Of a stretch of 7,750 bases of DNA, positions 5,379-7,750 are shown piece after piece. A model generated the notes under the pieces. That model searched no databases, was not told the origin of the DNA, and saw nothing but the letters and a program-made list of their open reading frames with translations. The stretch's first letter is position 1. The number at the start of each line of letters is the position of its first letter. The stretch is from Anaerolineales bacterium. Its GTDB lineage: Bacteria; Chloroflexota; Anaerolineae; Anaerolineales; Villigracilaceae. A program made the translations under genes and the position numbers. The stretch is from assembly GCA_025938055.1 (NCBI GenBank), contig JAICQC010000219.1, positions 1 through 7,750 on the forward strand. The letters are read 5' to 3'.

Positions 5379-6437
5379 TCAAGGCAGGACAAACCAGGGA
5401 TTGATAAAACCACCGTTCTGACGGACTTCAAAGTGCAAATGGGCGCCTTGTGAATTTCCCGTATTTCCCGCGGCTCCAATCCACTGACCTGCACCAACGC
5501 TGGCACACAGGCTCACACCAATATTACTTAAGTGGGCGTAGACAGTGGAGTATCCATTTCCATGATCGATCTGGATCACGTTGCCGTAACCATAGTTGTA
5601 GCCACCCTGCGCCATCGTCACTACGCCTCCATCCGCTGCATAGACGGATGCGCCTTCGCCTGCGGCAATATCAATGCCGAGGTGACCAGACCAGTAATCA
5701 TTCCCCGAGAGGGAATGAGCATCGGCGGGCCAGGCAAAGCCTCCGCCTCCTACCGCGCCGCCACCGCAGGTGCTCTGGCTGGTGGAGGAGGTCCCTGATG
5801 CGCCGCTGGCGATCGTTGGCACAAGCCACTGCACAAACTCACGTTCGCCGCCGGGCAGCATGACCCATGAGCCGGATTCAATTTCGGGATTGGCAAGGTC
5901 AACATCGTTGCCGGGGTAATTGAGAATATCGTCCACAGACGCTTTGAATTCATTGGCAACGCTTTCGAGCGTGTCGTTTTCCTTCCACTGGTAATAGATG
6001 CCATCTGTTGGCGGGATTTTGAGGACCATGCCTGGTGCGAGGCTGTGCGGATCGTCCTGCAAAACATCGTAGTTTGCCCACAAAACAGTTTCTGGTTGTA
6101 CCTTAAAGGCTTCTGCAATAGCAAACACTGAGTCGCCGCGCACCACGCGATATTCTTCGACGTCATAGCGCGGTTTATCCACAGGAACATTGGTCTTGAT
6201 CTGAATTTCCCGCTCGATGGATGTGAAGATCTCCGGTCGGCCCAACGCGGGCATGGAAATCTCGGGTGATTCCTCTTCTGACTCCGCGGTCGGCACAGGG
6301 ACAAGTGCCCGCGCCATCGAGGTGGATGCCTTCCACTTGAACGCGCCAAGAACCATGCCAGTCACCAGAATCACGGTGACTGCCCAACTGATGATGCTAA
6401 AGCGGTTGGCGTTGAAAAATGATGAGAGTTTTGCCAT
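5379..6437 (-). CDS. Membrane-anchored LysM/M23 peptidase
   Basis: This is probably a cell-wall hydrolase or hydrolase activator acting outside the membrane on peptidoglycan cross-links. Of 352 residues, about 14-34 form one N-terminal membrane segment. An acidic, proline-containing linker follows (50-90). LysM 1 covers about 95-142 (YRVVRGDSVFAIAEAF...LKIPP) and a more divergent LysM 2 about 147-195 (YYQWKENDTLESVANEF...WVMLPGG). A Ser/Gly-rich linker (210-233) leads to the M23 domain at 235-352. The zinc ligands expected for the family are present: His252 and Asp256 in HLGID, and His335 in HLHFEV. His302 (YAHLS) and His333 match the catalytic histidines, so the enzyme looks active. It has only two cysteines, Cys224 and Cys311. 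No clear ribosome binding site precedes the ATG at 6437. It lies 59 bases downstream of rho. Confidence 0.92.
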   Translation of the reverse strand: MAKLSSFFNANRFSIISWAVTVILVTGMVLGAFKWKASTSMARALVPVPTAESEEESPEISMPALGRPEIFTSIEREIQIKTNVPVDKPRYDVEEYRVVRGDSVFAIAEAFKVQPETVLWANYDVLQDDPHSLAPGMVLKIPPTDGIYYQWKENDTLESVANEFKASVDDILNYPGNDVDLANPEIESGSWVMLPGGEREFVQWLVPTIASGASGTSSTSQSTCGGGAVGGGGFAWPADAHSLSGNDYWSGHLGIDIAAGEGASVYAADGGVVTMAQGGYNYGYGNVIQIDHGNGYSTVYAHLSNIGVSLCASVGAGQWIGAAGNTGNSQGAHLHFEVRQNGGFINPWFVLP

Positions 6438-6496
6438 TCGGGTTTATTTTTGCCAGAGCAGGTGCCGGTCCTGTTGGATCTCAGGCTCACAATGGG

Positions 6497-7750
6497 TTAT
6501 GCATCTCTCCCAAGATTCTCAAGGAACTCCTGATTGTTGCGGGCGCGGTCCAGGCGGGTGACAATAGCTTCGGTCGCGACCGATTGATCCATGCCTGCAC
6601 CTGCTGGTTGCGGCGAGATCATCTGGGTATACATGCGGCGCATGAGCCAGACACGCTGCAGCAGATCGGGACCCAGCAAAAGGTCTTCACGGCGCGTGGA
6701 CGAACGTTCGATATCCACAGCGGGGAAGATGCGGCGCTCCTGCAATTTGCGAGAGAGATGTAATTCCATGTTGCCTGTGCCTTTGAACTCCTCGAAGACC
6801 ACGTCGTCGAGTTGTGAGCCCGTATCCACAAGGCAGGTTGCGATGATGGTCAAGGAACCGCCTTCTTCGATATTGCGCGCGGCGCCGAAGAAGCGTTTCG
6901 GTGGATACAGCGCGGAGGGATCCATACCGCCCGAGAGCGTGCGCCCGGAGGGATTTACCACCAGGTTGTAAGCACGCGCCAGACGGGTGATCGAGTCCAT
7001 TAAGATTACCACGTGGCGTCCGATTTCCACCAATCTCTTAGCGCGCTCTAAGGCGAGTTCTGCGGTGCGCACATGGGAGGTGACCGGCTCATCGAACGTC
7101 GAGGCAACTACCTCTGCATCCACAGAACGATCCATGTCCGTCACTTCTTCAGGGCGCTCGCCGATCAGGGCGACGATCAAATGGACATCTGGATATTTGG
7201 TTGAAATGGAGTTCGCAAGCTGTTTCAAGATTGTGGTTTTTCCCGCCTTTGGAGGGGAGACGATCAGTCCACGCTGACCACGACCGATCGGAGCGATGAG
7301 GTTGATGAGCCGTGGCGCCAGCGTATCGTGGTCGGTCTCGAGGTCGAAGCGCTTGTCGGGGAAGATCGGCGTGAGACTCTCGAAGACCGGTCGGTGGGCG
7401 GCATGCTCAGGCTCGACACCATTGATCGATTCGACCTTGAGCAGTCCAAAATGTCGTTCGCTCTCACGTGGCGGTCGTACCTGTCCGATCACCAGGTCAC
7501 CGGCTCGCAGTTCGTGTCGCCGGAGCTGCGCCTGCGAGACGTAGACATCCTGGTCGCTGATGCGGTAGTTGGTGGCTCGCAGGAAGCCGATACCTTCGCT
7601 CATAATTTCCAAAATGCCGCCTCGCAGTTCGATGCCTTCCTTTTGCTCCTCTTCCTCGCGGATCAACATGTCAAGTGTCTCTTTATTCAAGCGGTTGGCG
7701 TTGGTAATATTCAATCCCTTCGCAATTGCGAGCAGCGAGTAAAGAGGTTA
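6497..7750 (-). CDS. rho: Transcription termination factor Rho (5' end beyond window)
   Basis: Rho is a hexameric RNA-dependent ATPase that loads on untranslated transcripts and terminates RNA polymerase. Numbering from a TTG at 7714, the RNA-binding cold-shock-like domain covers about 30-100 with GIGFLR at 41-46. Walker A is PPKAGKTT (154-161) and the Walker B region VVILMDSITRLARAYN (235-250). The Q-loop region PSGRTLSGG (255-263) and the R-loop region VDTGSQLDD...FKGTGNMELHL (296-320) follow. Spacing matches E. coli Rho with a constant offset of 25 residues across the ATPase core. The TTG is unlikely to be the start: upstream codons stay open to the edge and read NSLLAIAKG before LNITN, which continues the helical Rho N-terminal domain, and no spaced ribosome binding site precedes the TTG. 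I therefore extend the gene to the window edge as 5'-partial. It appears to be first in the visible minus-strand cluster. Confidence 0.96.

Noticed and set aside
5750..6349. 199-residue minus-strand frame within the peptidase gene
   Set aside because: It is an out-of-frame shadow of the LysM/M23 gene; the in-frame product has complete domains and motifs.
6463..6477. Imperfect palindrome CAGG-TGCCGGT-CCTG between rho and the peptidase gene
   Set aside because: The stem is only four to five pairs with no T-run on the minus strand, too weak to call a terminator or operator.

Overview
The window looks like a housekeeping segment of a bacterial chromosome. Its gene content and protein style suggest a Chloroflexota bacterium of the Anaerolineae type. 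That assignment rests on recall of similar neighbourhoods and proteins, not on a search, so it is a moderate-confidence inference. Base composition and codon use look even across the large genes. I see no transposase, integrase, phage gene, toxin-antitoxin pair, CRISPR array or defence gene.

Left part (1-1326): the first 211 residues of an acyl-CoA dehydrogenase run off the left edge on the minus strand, with a TATAAT box and a GAGG ribosome binding site in front. Just upstream, also on the minus strand, is a compact unit: a 39-residue hydrophobic small protein with a strong AAAGGAGG site and its own intrinsic terminator. A tRNA-Leu(CAG) gene then lies on the plus strand with a near-consensus sigma-70 promoter, an encoded CCA end and an intrinsic terminator.

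Centre (1327-4282): about 350 bases of non-coding DNA precede gyrA (DNA gyrase subunit A, 843 aa, plus strand). This leader holds an extended -10 promoter, a terminator-like hairpin whose 5' arm can instead pair with an upstream copy of CGTCCTTC (a possible attenuator), and two separate perfect inverted repeats with 7-base arms and 5-base centres. A bidirectional hairpin terminator and a second hairpin separate gyrA from the genes converging on it.

Right part (4289-7750): a minus-strand cluster reads, in transcription order, rho (transcription terminator, cut by the right edge), an anchored LysM/M23 cell-wall peptidase, birA (biotin-protein ligase without a DNA-binding domain) and a small basic, C-terminally anchored membrane protein of unknown function. 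Short gaps and the shared strand suggest an operon, but the functions (transcription termination, wall remodelling, biotin transfer) do not form one obvious pathway.

No clear new system is visible. The points most worth a second look are the gyrA leader, the two small membrane proteins and the true upstream start of rho.
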